A stretch of 64,000 nucleotides of DNA. Origin: Lasiodiplodia sp. COLG20 (lineage: Eukaryota; Ascomycota; Dothideomycetes; Botryosphaeriales; Botryosphaeriaceae). The stretch spans positions 558,001 to 622,000 of the forward strand of contig VNWV01000003.1 of the NCBI GenBank assembly GCA_009801085.1, written 5' to 3'. Shown piece by piece: positions 46,672-59,944 of the stretch (position 1 is its first letter; each line of letters opens with the position of its first letter). A program made the translations under genes and the position numbers. Below the pieces are notes generated by a model, which was not told the origin of the DNA, ran no database searches, and worked only from the letters and a program-made list of their open reading frames with translations.

Positions 46672-49600
46672 GATTTGCGATGTATACGGTAGCGACGAGC
46701 GGGATAAGCGGGGCGACCCGTGCAGCGGAAAGGCGCTTTGCTGGGGCGGTGACGTGGTTGCGTGGAAGGCGCGTCTGGGTCTCTGCGGCAACACGCGCGG
46801 TGGGCGGTACCGTGCTGGGTGAGAGATTGGGAGAAGAGGCAGTGCGCTCGTGCCGTGGTAAAAGGGCGACGGTGGCTTGGTAGAGGCTGTGAGAGCGCAG
46901 AGATGTGGGTGAAGGTTGGATGCGCTGGTGTTTGGCAGTTGCTGTCTTGGGACGGGGACACGAGAGACGTGGGCGAGCAGAGGCTTCTTATGGCGCGGAT
47001 GGGGAAGGGCAGGGAAGGACGGGCGGCATCCAGGGCGCGCATCCAGCAGGGTTCTGTGCGATTGCCCAGGGTCGCATATGGGCTTTCGCAAAGCGCATCA
47101 GAATGGCATACTCAGACGCCAGGCAGGCCGGCTGGCGCCCCACGCAAAGCCACGGCTCGCGTGGATCTCGCAGGCCCCTTCGTCCCTCGAGCGCAGCGGG
47201 CGCGCCCCCGGCCGCATCCCCCGCTGTACGAGTCTCGATGCCCAGCACCCCCCCGCCCGCGCCGGCAACGACAAGGCGGCGCCGCGCGCAGCAGCTCATG
47301 GGCGCGGGCAGCGGCCGCTTTCGGCTCGCGCAGCCTCTCTCCGCGCCGCCCGCCACGACTCGCGCGGGGGCAGCGCATCCCTGGACTCCAGCTGGTGCAT
47401 CGATCGATCGATGCCGTCCAATCTCTCGAGACGTGTGCCTCGCGCCCGCTTCTGGCACGCCCCACCCCGTCGTGCGGCTCGCCCGCCCACGAGCGCTGCC
47501 TGTGTCAATAGCGGGCTCCTTGCTTGCGGAGGCCGCGCCGTGCTGCCCTGCGCGCGCAACCGGCGCTGGCGCAGCGAAGGCCGCGGCAACGCGGATCGCG
47601 GGCGAGTCAACGGCGCGCATTGAGTCGCGCAGCGCGAGGCATCGCGACCTTTGAGCCTTCAGGCGCGCCGCTGCCACAGCTCGCAGGCAGCTTCCGGCGC
47701 CAAACGCCGTTGGCGATTACATCACAGGGCTTCGCGGCGACAGGGTTCCCGCCCTCGCTCCAGGTCCTCACCGGCGGCCGCGCTGCTGCCGTCCCCCTGC
47801 GCGCGCCAGGCCCCGTGCGGCTAGCGGCCCTGAATTCTAGATCTCCCTATAATTCCTCGATCTCCTAGCACACTCGTCCTCCTCTCGCCCTCTGATGATA
47901 CAGCTGCCGCGACGATCCAGCTGCCGCGCTCCTGACGGCCGCCGCAACAGGGCCTGCCGCCGCCGCGACCTTACCCCCCGTCCGCCGAGCCAATGGATGC
48001 CCGTCGCCGCACCGCAATATTAACCCGCCCGCCGTCTGGATCTCCGATCTGATCGCACATCGACTCGCCAGCCCGGTTGGGCGCCAGCCAGCGAAACGAA
48101 GGCCCTCTGCTAGCGCAGGAGACGCCGCGGCGCGTCGTGCTCGTCGCCGCTCCATTGGTCTCGCTGTCTCCTGCGCGACGAGAGCCTCGCTGCGCCATGC
48201 AGGGCAAACGACCGGTGCGTTGCGCCGGTATGACGTAGCACAAAAAGCCGACAGCACTCGGGCCTTCCTCCTCTCAGGGTCTCGCACCCGCTCGGCTGGG
48301 TCACCGCCGCCGGAACGCCGTGGAAGCGCGCCCTGCACCGGGATTTGCGCCTGTTGTTGCCCTGGTCTTGGCCTCCTCCACCGCTGTCGGGCTCCACCTT
48401 CCGCGAGGCTCTGCGAGCTGTCCGGCGACTGTTCAGGAAACTTCGCACCACCCCCGGCACTGACTCTCGCCTGCGCGCCTGACGCAGATCGCACTCCCGG
48501 CTTCCCGCCCCCAATGCCGGCACGTTGCACGGGTCAGCGCGTCCCTTCGCCTGTGTCCACAGCCCTTTCAATGCGGCGCCGGCGCCGTCGTCATCGTGAT
48601 CCCAAGGCGAGCGCACGCGCGCTCATCTCCGCGCCTGTGCACGTGGGTTTGATGCGCAGTGCGACGCCCCAAGCGAAGCGCTGCCACCGCGATCGGAAAC
48701 TCTACCAATCTGACAGGGCCACGCATGGCCGACAAGTCAATGCTTGTCACCCCAGACTCCCAATGCCGGCTAGCAAGCCACAACAGCCGCGCGACCTCCC
48801 GCTTTAGTGAAATTGCGGTTAGAATGCGCGAGTCTGGAACGTCTGGAACGTCGTTATGGAACGTGTGCTTGGAAGATCCGGAGATGAAGCCGGGTTTCGA
48901 GTCTTCTATTTCCCTGTTTCGAGAAGCGGAGCATGAGGGAGCGGTGACAAGTCTCACGAGAGACGGCTGACGTTCCCCCTTTCGTTGCTGACACACGCTC
49001 GCAGGACGCGCTGGAAAGGGTTTATTGGTGGGAGAAAGGACCCTGAATATCGCTCGCGTGCATCATAGTGAGTTAAGTCAGGAACGCCTGCTCGCTCGCG
49101 TCCAAACCCGCTTTGACCTACCCCAAAGAGATCTTGGCTACACCGGGGTCCGCTATAGCACCACTAGCCACAGCGGCGGCGGCGGCACTTGCACGTGTCA
49201 TGCACCCGTTGCTATGGGGCTCTCTCGGCCACTATGACGTAGCATTATGCCGAACGATGACGGCATCGTTCGAGACCGCGTTGCTAGAACTTAGTTCTAC
49301 ACCTAGGCGCGTGTTCTGGCGAGCGGTGAGGGCGCTGTGGCGGACTCCTTTCGAGGGGAACGGCAACGTGCAACCTCAGGGTCTGTTCTCAGGGCAGGAA
49401 GCGCGCTGCAGGGACCAGAATTCCAGAATTGATCTTGGTTGAGAGCCAGTCTGGTGGCAACCGGGGCTGTCTTGGCCGGAGTGCATTCCGCCGTTCGCTT
49501 CGATCAGTGGGCTGTACGCAGAAGATGTCATACAATATGAGGAACCTGCCGGTGGTTTTCCGCACTGGCCATGAAAATCATGCCGTTTAGGAAGTTCTCA

Positions 49601-50126
49601 GGCATAGGCCCGCGGGCGCCGCCGTGGCGATTATACATGCTTGCATCATTCTTTCAGCAATGCCACTTTTGTTTTCGGACCACGGTCACGCGGAGACCTC
49701 TCCGTATTCGACGGGGACGATGCCTAAGTATGATGCGTCGTTTACAACATGTTGACTTGCCGAGTCGTTCGCTGCCTGCCAGCTCGAGACATTTCGGCAA
49801 GGTTGCCCCGCAATCTGGGTGGACCAACAAGCCACCCAGGCCCGACGCTATATGCAAACGTCCAAGTCCCCTTGCATCGCAACCGGAATGGGCACCGAAA
49901 CCACGAGCGCATAATGGCGCAACTACCATGAAGAGACTGTACGACCCGATCTGCTGCAGAATGCTCTGTTCCCCCGATAGAATACCACGGAGGTATGCTA
50001 CGTGCTACCTGTGGCGACGACAGCGTTTCAATTTAGACGCAGGCGCCCGTGCGCTAGCCTCGGAGCCATGGCTAACGGGCGTCAAAGCCGGGCGGCTGCG
50101 TCGATCGTCACTGTTGCGCACAGGTT

Positions 50127-50150
50127 ACGACGACGACGACGACGACGACA
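50127..50150. repeat. (ACG)n microsatellite
   Basis: About eight ACG/GAC triplets in a row. Confidence 0.85.
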
Positions 50151-53100
50151 GGCGCGGTGCGTCTGTCGCACAACCTCAGGATTTGAATTTCTTGCACGAG
50201 ACTCTCGAGTGTGATTTACTGAGATGCTTGATCGCTTGATCCAGCAGGCGACCGGCGCTGGTGCGCGCGCTGCGTAACGCTGGCCTTCTGCAGCTTGGCG
50301 ATGGCCAGCATCTCCCTACTGCTAGGCTGGCAAGCCACAATCGGTTGGGGACAGCATCCTCCAACGTTTGGCGCCCGGGGACACGAGAAGACGCACCGGG
50401 CCAGGTGATGCTGCCTGCGTCTACACCAAGGAACAAGGCAATTAGCGAGGAGTATTATGGGTACAGCTTTCGCCGCACGCACACACCGCAAGGAGAGCTC
50501 TCCACCGGCACATGCTCACCACGCGTCGCGCATCCTTGGCGCTTGCGTCGGGGGGGACAATTCATCAGCGTTTCGGAAGACAACTCATCAGGACAGACCC
50601 AACGGTCTTCAAAGCTTTGCTTGCGCCGAGGCAACGAATGACAATCCCTGGCGGCTCGTCACATTCCCTCCCCCTCGCCCGACGTGCATCCGGATCTCCG
50701 CCCAGCAGGGCAAAAAAGCCTCTCACCCAGATTCCATCGAAGATGTACCTTCCTCTCAGATTCCCGCTTCTTGAGTCAGGTCGATGGCCTGCGGGAAGAG
50801 CACGTGAGACTCAAACGTACCTTCGGGAGTCTAGGCTGTGCTTCGAGGAGGCCTTTTTTCGTCTCTGCAGGTTGCTGCATAACGATACCGGGGCCGGATG
50901 CATGAAGACGCTGCCAGTATCGTACACCGCATATGCACGATGCACACGCCCGCTTTCTTTTTTTCTCTCCTTCTCAGCTGCCAGGCTTACAAACAACTCA
51001 GTCAACCCTGCTCTCGCGAGGACTTCACGCCCGTTGGGTGCAGGTCTCCGAGAGCTTGCTCACGGACGTAAGCGTGAAGTTTTTTGACATTAAGATTTGG
51101 TGTGGTGTTGAGCTATCGGCCCTATACTACTCTACCGTGAGCTGGGAGAGTACCGAAAACAGCAGGCGATCCACGCCATTGAAGCAAAAGAGAAAAACTT
51201 GGGCTCGCCATTGGGTCGGGCAGCAGGCACGAAACAAACCAAAGAGTCTGGCGGGCGAATAGAATTGCTCACGGCATGGCCTCCGGACGATAGGAACCAG
51301 TGTCCGGTCTTCAATCATACGATTCGCATCCTTCCCGCAGCTGAACAGCGACCGGAGACGGCTGGACGAGAGGGACGGGCTGGTAGACGCTTGTCGCTCA
51401 TTTCCTACCTGACGCAACTAGGCCTGGGCGCCGCCGGGCTGAGCGCAGAAGCCAGCTGCTCAAGGGAGGCCGTAGTCGATCGAAATTCCGGAAGCGGTAA
51501 GCCGACGCGGTGATCAACTAAATGCACAGAAAAGAAAAATAAGGGTTCACGAATATCGCGAGTCTGGCCGGCGGCGGCACAGCTGAAGACCGAGACGCGC
51601 GAGCTCCGGGCTGCGGCTCAGACAAGGCGGAGGTGAGTCCGTCTAACAGAGCCAGCTGCTATGCTCCGCCCGCCGCCGCGAGCCAGCTGGCGCCCAGACG
51701 AACCGGCCGCGATAATTTTAAGGTGCGCGGCGCGGCATTCCCCTTCCGCCCCAGCGGGACTGATCTCTCTGCCGCCCTGGATGGTGCTGCGCGACGTCGT
51801 GGGCAGGGGCAGAAAGCGCTGAGATCGCGATCTCTTGTCGTAGTCTTGCGGGCTTGCTCGATCGTGTCGTACTCGGCGTGACCCACCGACTAGGCCGCCA
51901 CGTCGTCGTCCTTACGTGCGAGACGGCGTGTCGTAGAGTGAGTGTAGCAAGAGAAGCATGACGAGGCTGGTGGTCAGATTGACGCCTGTTGCGCGGGGCC
52001 CCCGCGTCGCAGCCCCTCGTCGTCCGCTCTGTTCTCTGGAACGGAATCCTCTCCCGTCGGCCATGAACCGCAATGGAGACTACCCTCTCCCAGGTGCGTC
52101 GGATGGTGTGACCCTGCGTCGTTGTGCCGCTGGGCAGCGCGGCAGTGGAGACCAGGCAGGGCAGTCGCGGGATGATGTTGATGACCGGCCACGTCTTTGA
52201 GCGGGCATCCAGAGCATAGGCCGTCCCCATTCGCCGCATCCCCGGCTCACCCGCAATCACCGATCCCTGATCCCCGACCTCTCGCACCACTCCTCACATG
52301 CCGCCTCTGGCCGCCGCCCGCGTCGCTCACGCCCAGGAAGAAGCAAGCGGCGGGGATTCTGCACCGTCATCCGCACAACTCGACTTTTTCGCACGATGCC
52401 TTTCCCTGCGGCGCACGGGACCCTGACTCGCGAGGCCATAGGGTTTAGCGCTCCTGATTCAGCTTATTCCACCTCACGCGTGCGACGCCGCCCCTCGTAT
52501 TGTCCTCTCGCCATCACCTTCGAGCATCGTCTCGGTGGATCGCTGGGGCGACAGCAATGGCTGGGCGGAGCCCGCAACCGCTGACGCCAATGCCCGCTCT
52601 TAATGCACGCCGCGGCACGAGCACCACGCCGCATCGCCGCACAAGCCGTGGCACATCATGCACACGTCCATTTTGTGCAAAAGTTGTTCACTCCCCATAT
52701 CTGCTGCCTCGACAGTGACCTGACTTTTACACTTCTCCAGGACCAAAGCAGATGTGCGCATTCGTCGGCTCCGCCTGCTTCCTTGCCGTCTCTCCGCGCG
52801 CCTAGCGTCATTGGCTGCGAGGTTAAATCAGGCCTAGGGACCAAACCGCGCGGTGCGAACCGGGCCTGGCCCCAGCCTTGTGAAGACGGTCGTCATGACC
52901 GTCGGAATCGCCGCCGCAATGGCTCGACACCAACGACAACCAACAACAGGCGAACAGGCGTTCGCAGTGCTGCACAATCATCATCATCCACGGGAACCGC
53001 ACGCCAGCGCTAATGCACACTTGCATGATCCCAGCCTGCCGGCACATCGGAGCGCATCACTGGCTCCCTGCATGCTTGTTGCTCCCCATCTCCACCATCA

Positions 53101-55575
53101 CCTTCACCCGCACATCCCCATATCCACTCCTTTTCCATCCACGATAATCTTCCAACTTCCACAAACGCTAACCATCCCCACTCCTCAGACCACAGTCTAG
53201 GCCTTGCGAGCCCGCTGCGGAACCACGTATTCACTCCCTGCATGCTTCCTCTCCCCTGCCCACCAACCGGGCTTACGATCTCAGGGACTGCGGGAGCAAG
53301 GGAAGTGAATGGCGACGAGGGGCGGGATGCGCGGCAGGCTTGATGCGGGAACTGCGTGGCGTGGCCTTAGGGCCAAGGTCCGGATTAGTCAACGCCGAAC
53401 CCAGCATGTTGTTGAATGATACGATCGCAGCCCCCCGCCACACCCTCATGCGGCTCTGTCGCCCGCTCGCGCCGCTGAAGGTCGCCACCTTGAACGAGGC
53501 TTGACAGGTATTCGCCTGGACTTGCCACTGTTCCGATGCCGAGGTCGAAATGTGACAGTGACCGGAAAGGGCAAAAGGCGGGGCCGTTGGTTTGGCTAGG
53601 GAGCCACACCTCGACCCTTCTGTCGCTTGCCTGCACAGCCTGCCAGTCCCCCAGCCAAGAAAACGCCAGAGGCAAGAGGCGAACAGGGAAAACGCCACCC
53701 CGCCCTCGCATTCGGCTCGACACGGTTTGACAACCCTCTTTGCAACGCCAGCAAAGATTGCACAAGAGTGGGACCCCCCACGGGATGCTTACAGGGTGGA
53801 AGCATTGGCTGGCTGTCAGCCGGCCGGCAATGGCCGAATGCCCCGAAACCCGCTAGGAGGAGCAAAAAAGTGGCACTCAAGCTCAGGCCGGTCTCTTGTG
53901 AAAGTGCCGTTCATCAAGGAGGTAGACTAACGCCGGTAAGTATATCCCGCAACAGCCACTTCATTATGCCTGGCTTATTTCCTTTTCCGCTTCACATCCC
54001 TTTTCGCGAGGGCTTATCGTTCCGGGATTGGGAAAGAGTAGCAACCGCAGGAAAAGAAAAGTAGTTGCGGTTGATTGGGGTTTGGCGCAAAGACAACCAA
54101 CGAACCGACCGCACCCGTCCATTTAACTGCGCTTTTACTAGCTCGTGTGGGAAATCATCGGCGTCGTTCCCATTCTCATCGTTCGGGCCGCGTACCAACG
54201 TATCAGAAGGCACGGCCGAATGAACGTCGGACGTAGTGTTTGAGAGACACCGGGGAAGCCAAGACGGCAGGGTCCCAGGCCATGACCCTTCTTTTTGCTT
54301 TTCCTCCAGTCTGCTTCACTGGTACCTCTCCCTTCGCGCCCGAGCCGCTCGTCCTCCTTGCTTACCGTCCTTTGACGTCCGACATTCGGGGCTTCCGAGG
54401 CCTGGAGATTGCGTCTGGGGCTGATGATTGTTTCCACATGGGGCTGCATGGGAAGGTTTGTCGCCGCATTTTCCCCGCTCTCAACCAAACACGGCTCCTT
54501 CATGGTTTGCAAATTTTGCCTCTTGCATGCATTCACCAACAGCAATCTGGAACGGCTCCAGGAGCTCATTTCCCTTCATCCGTTGCTGTGCATCATCTGG
54601 ACCGCTGATGGAGACCATGGTTGCTCATATTATTCTGGCCCGCGTTTTGCTTTTGCAACAAGAGCCTTGGACATGCAGCTTCTTTTTCCCTGCATATCTC
54701 TACCATGCCCGTCAACTTTGCTGGCCTCTGACAGAACCGTATTGCCCGCCTATAATAGAGTTTCTATGTGCATACCTTAGTCATCCCGTTTGCGATACGT
54801 ACCGTGATGATCGTTTTCCCTGCAGCACTTGCTCGCCTGCGGGGTTGTCTTCTCGCTTGGCTATTCCCGCTTTCATGTGATTTGCTGTCAATTCAACACT
54901 CAACGATTTCGTGCCTTACCCTTGCATCCTAAATTGTCCAGTCATTTGGGCTGGGACCTTGGATGTGCAGCTGTATAGGAGGAACACGTCAGATGGACTC
55001 CACACGGCGAATGACCCCGCCTCTTTTTGATTTGATGATTCTTGTTTTGCTTATTGTACACTACTTGACTCGCTTGATGCATGGTCTACAGCAGACTAGA
55101 AGCCCCTCACTCCCATGGCATGGGTGAGACACTATTCTCTCGTGGGCAACATTCAACTCCTATCTGCGAGTCCTTCCCATTGGCGGATGATCACACAGCA
55201 AAAAAAACCATAAGCCAGGCAAATTGAGCAAAGGTAAGCTACGGGTAGCACGACGTTAGTGAGTCGAAGACTGGCCATAAGACAGACCACAATGACACGA
55301 GAGTCTTACCATGTTTAGTCCAGTTACGTCTGTAGTCTAGGCAGCAGCCACCACACGAAAAACAATCGACGAGGTAAATTCCGTCCGCTCACTTTTTTCT
55401 TTTCCTTTCCCAAGGATTCTTTAGCTTTTCCTTCCGTCGAGACGCGTAGTGAGGTGGCTGTGGCAGGAAAGTTGGCGGTTCATGCGTCGTTTCATTGCTT
55501 CCTTGGCGGCAGTTGGTACGTAGCGCGGGCCTTGGTCTGAGCGCTGTACTATATATACATGGGATTTAGGTGCCC

Positions 55576-55652
55576 TGCCCTTCACTATCCATCCTGCCCT
55601 TTTGGTCAACGTGCCCTTACGGTCATGCTGCCCTTCTGTCCAACTTGCCCTT
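55576..55652. repeat. 17-bp tandem repeat with TGCCCTT core
   Basis: TGCCCTT occurs at 55576, 55595, 55612, 55629 and 55646; the last four are exactly 17 bp apart, with partly conserved spacers (GGTCAAC, GGTCATG, GTCCAAC). A degenerate CGCCCTT follows near 55670. Confidence 0.8.
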
Positions 55653-56832
55653 CTAGTTGGTCTGCACGTCCGCCCTTAAGGCGACGCTTCTGCTGAATGA
55701 TTGGGTCAGAGGACAAAATGCAGGGAAAAAACAAGATGTGGAGCGTGATCCTAATAGGGGGAAAGGCGGGCACAGGAAGACGGGGGCGGGCGGGCGGAGA
55801 GTTTGTCTTTTTCCAAGTGAAACAGCGAGAAAGCCCCGAATGAACGTTTTCGATCTCCCGATGAGATACATAACACGCGGCGCGCGTGCCTCCACACAAA
55901 CGCCCTACCCTAGATCTCCGATCTGTCTATTCACCTCGCGTAAAATAGTGCCCAAGCAGGATTTTTTCGGCTTTTGCTCCCTCCGTTCTCCTTTTTTTCC
56001 CTCTCGCTATACCCTTGTCTAGCTGAGACCACGCGCCCGCTTCGGTCCGTGTCGATTGGATCGTCAGCTTATATCGTAGATCGCATCCGTCATTGTGGGA
56101 ACATGGGCATTCTCGACCCGGGTTTTGGCAAGATGTGGAGAACGGGAAGATCCTGAGAGATGGGATAGCAGTGCGAGATCGCGATGGGGGAAGGGGAAAA
56201 TTGAAGGGTGGTGCCGGAGTTGAGGCTCTCTCTCTCTAGTGTCACACACGCGTACAACCTCCACCACCTTTCCCTCCCCATCACGACATCCGCACAGACG
56301 CATGTACTTTCTCGCCTATTGCTCCTCTTCGAGCCATGCGTGTGTGGCGTTGTCGTCGGGTGGTGACGTAGCGACCCGTGTGGCTAACTGTTACACCTAC
56401 GTCACTCGTCACTCAACGAACTGTCTTCCTTCCCAGAGGCGAACGAACGCCTCTTTTGGCCCCGCCTGTTCCCACCAACGCTGTTCACCCCGCGCTGTTT
56501 TGCTGACCGTTTCTTTTTTGCCTTTTAACCTTATGGTTCGTCTTGGCGAACTGCTGTTGCTTGTTCGCGCCAAAGAGGACCCGAGATCTCCGAACACGCG
56601 GTCACCTTCGCCTCGCACGTGTTTGGCAAACCTACTTCTGACTTCCGCCTCTTACCGTTTCCGGAAGTAGTTTTGGGAGGCGAGTAAGAGGAAGCTTTTT
56701 GTTTCCTGGGACTGGCCGGTTCGCCAAGCTCCGGGAGGCAAAGAATGATCTTCAGCATGTGCTTGTTTGCTCACACACTTTATTCTCTCTCCTCGTGATT
56801 TATCGCTAATCTTGTTGCAGCAGCAAGGAGTT

Positions 56833-56834
<2 letters not shown>

Positions 56835-56867
<33 letters not shown>
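56835..56867. repeat. poly(A) run of 33
   Basis: 33 consecutive A residues, the longest homopolymer in the window, preceded by GTTGCAGCAGCAAGGAGTTGC. No target-site duplication or retroposed coding sequence was seen. Confidence 0.9.
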
Positions 56868-56869
<2 letters not shown>

Positions 56870-58179
56870 TCAGCATGGCTTACTGTACTGCTTACATTAG
56901 GGAAGGGAAAGCCTGGCCGGGGAAAAATAATCAAAGTGTATGTCAAGGAAACTCGTTGCAAAGGGTGTGTGGGAGGGGCTAACGGGCTAGGCTGATCCAG
57001 TCAACCATCGCATTTCTTCCTCCTCCTCTTCCTCCTTCCCCTCCCCCACACTTCCTTTACCGCTATTCCCCTACTTTGCCATCTTGCTTTTTTGCTTTTT
57101 CCCAGGGGAACTTTTAGTGTTGTGTCACACATGCACCGCAGTGTAAAGGGTCCATGTGATTTTTGCAGGGCACACACACAACGCGAGCGCGTGTCCCGAA
57201 AATGTGACCAGGCATCACTGGCGGGGGCGGCGGCGGTTGACAGTCCTGCCTAATTGCTGATCATGGGCTCTCTCTCTCTTTCCCACCAACTTTCCCCCAA
57301 CATTACGGGGCTTGTCGCGTGACGAGGCAAATGCCAGTCCCTCATCGCGTCAGGGCGCGTGCGTTGGAGACACATCATCCGGTTTGCCGCACAACACGGA
57401 AGAGCCGTTGGAGAAAGGTCGACACCTGGGCGCGGGGAAAAAGGAGTACGTTAGTCACTAGTTCAAAGAAAGCGGGGTAGAAACAACAAAAAGCATTAAT
57501 TGATTATTGTTGCAACCAACGGAACTTCCGAAGGGCAGTTTGTGCTTTCTACGCCCCCGCATACGAGCCTAAAGAAACTTGATGCTATGTAGAAATGGCA
57601 GTGAAAAATATGCTGGCAGAAAGATCATCCTGACGAATATGCAACAACGGGAAACGAAAAAAAGCAGGGAAGCAACGATATGCGGGTAAGAAAAGAGGGC
57701 ATACGAAAAAACTTCCTAGCTCAAAGCCACGACAAACGGCTCTCTCGTTCGATGGGATGCATATTTTTTAGCTTATATCCTGTCTTAGCTGCATGCGGGG
57801 AAGGAAGCGAGGGAGCGCTCCTCGCTTGCTGGTGAGCAATAGAGAGAGAGAGAAAGAGAGGGAGATTGGGCAGCAGGCGGGGACGGGGGGCTCAGAGCGT
57901 AAGCACGGAAACCAACACACGCATGATGCATTGCAGAAGCGCGGATTTGCAAAACGAAATGCCTGCAGCCGCCGCGCCGTTTTTTTTTTTTTTTTCTCTC
58001 TTTCTCGCCTCTTCCTCCCCCACGCACCACCTGTCGACATTAGTTCGAATGTACGGCAAGCCTTGACGAATTAGGAAAATTTTGAAGATTCCCCCCCTCT
58101 TCCTTCCCTTCCTCTCACCCTCATCACCCCTCCCCTACCGCACTAATCTAATGCAGGGCAAGTAAGGTTTGTGCGGGGG

Positions 58180-58255
58180 AGGCTGGTGGCTGGCTGGGCT
58201 GGCTGGGCTGGCTGGCTGGCTTGCGCGCTGGGGCTGGCCGGCCGGCCGGCTGGGG
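58180..58255. repeat. GGCT/GGCTGGGCT-type simple repeat with GGCC tail
   Basis: Tandem GGCTG units with occasional extra G, then a GGCC repeat (about 58236-58250). A (CG)n run follows at 58309-58321. Confidence 0.8.
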
Positions 58256-59944
58256 TAGCTAGTCTGCGCTTATTTCGTTATTTCCCTATTCCGTTCATCC
58301 TACGGCCGGCGCGCGCGCGCGTGATGTACACACTACTCACGATAGTTGAAAAGATCGTGTGTGTGCCGCCAAGAAATGATGCGCATCCGTAGTCAGTAGT
58401 GTTTCGTAACAAATGAGTAAGGCTGAGTGTGCCAAGCCCCCAGCCGATGGAATATGCTATTGTCGCTGACGAAAAAGTCCCATGGCGATCACGTTGGTGT
58501 GAAATCTGTTTCCCGCGATGTGACTTTTATTAGTTGACTTTCGGCCGCGCCTGGTAGGGCTAGCTGGGGAGGAAGCAATGGTTCACGGTGGCTAAATGCC
58601 GGTGTTACCTTAGTCGAGGGTGCTCGCAAACCCATGCCATACTGGGCTTGATATCGTTTTATTGCCGGTCTGAAAGAGGTACAATCATTCGACCATTGGC
58701 TCCCCCCCTTCTGCCCGCAAACGCGGCAAATGCGATATATTGCAAGCATGAATAATGGCAATTTCGGCCCTTTTGTTGATATTGTCAGGGCAAGCGAAGC
58801 CCTGGCAAAAACATGGCGAATTGTTTTCGATTTTTCCTTGGAAAATGTATCTTAAAGTCAAATCGTCGATACGAGAACTCGCAGGGCAGAGTAAGTGGGG
58901 GAAGAAGTCTCGACCACCGCCTTTCGCGACACAAGTGTGGGGGGGAGGAAGATGAGATCGGTCACGAGTCATTGATGACTCGCAGGTTTGGATACAGACG
59001 AAGGAAGAAGCAGAGAGGATAGGATTGCAAGTTGGATCCACAGGACAGTGACGAAGAAAGCGTCAACCGCGGCAGAGAGAATGGTTAGCATGCCTACGCG
59101 TCTTCCGTCGCACCTTTGGGTGGATACGAGCTTTTTTCCCCTCAATCTTACGATATGAGACTCGTCGCAAGGCGACAAAAAATAAACGGCGCAAAAGAAT
59201 CGCGTATGTCCGGTAATCGTGGGGAAGGATTGGAGTAGTGGAGGCTCCATTACTTCACCATGATAGCTACATTGCTCAGAGTAGGAAAAGAAAAGGAAAG
59301 CCAAAACAGGCGTCCTGCCGCAGCCCGGCGGCTTCGCTGCGACATACGGAGTAGCGTCGACGAAGGGCAACGGAACAAACGTAAGGTTAAGGGAAAGAAG
59401 CAAAAAGGGCCTGAGCTGAAAGGTGAATCGGATCTGCGGTTCGACTTAGCCGAGGTGACGGCCTGAGTAATGTAGCGCGTCCCTTGACGATGCTACATGC
59501 CGCGCATCTAACCCTGACCCCGGGTCCCGCCAGCCATACGCAAGCCGCAGCTAAGGATGGGCGATCGAGCAGCGTTTGAGACCGGACCGAATGGCGGGGG
59601 TCCGGATAGTCTAAAATCTTTAGCGGTTGCTTCGCCCTGCAAATCCTTCCTAACGACTATCTGGATTGACAGGCAGGGATACAAGGGTGCGCGGAAGCGG
59701 ATGAGCTCGGTTTCAAGCGAGCCCTCGGAGGAACCCGACCGACCAAACCTCCAGACGAGCCGCTTTGCAGGTCGAGAATATCCTTATGAATGTGATCTTC
59801 ACAGCGAAGACGGAAACGGAAATCGCATTCTGCGCCATGACTGATCTGCTGACGGGAGAAACGATGGCCTGAAACCAACAGCCCGGCCAAGGAATGACGA
59901 GACAACGAACGCTTGCTATACGAAGAGATGACGAATGCACGGCA

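Larger units (their letters stand above)
46672..59944. other. gene desert, 13 kb upstream of the C2H2 gene
   Basis: No gene that I can support. 46.7-48.7 kb is strongly GC-rich and probably contains the promoter and a long leader of the C2H2 gene. 48.7-54 kb is mixed and 54-59 kb has many pyrimidine and purine tracts. Open frames here are short, mutually antisense and of random composition. Repeats are listed separately. No transposon coding remnant and no RIP-like AT shift is seen. Confidence 0.6.

Noticed and set aside
36890..57800. Recurrent TGCATG/CATGCA hexamers in the desert
   Set aside because: About the number expected by chance for a 6-mer on two strands in this length.
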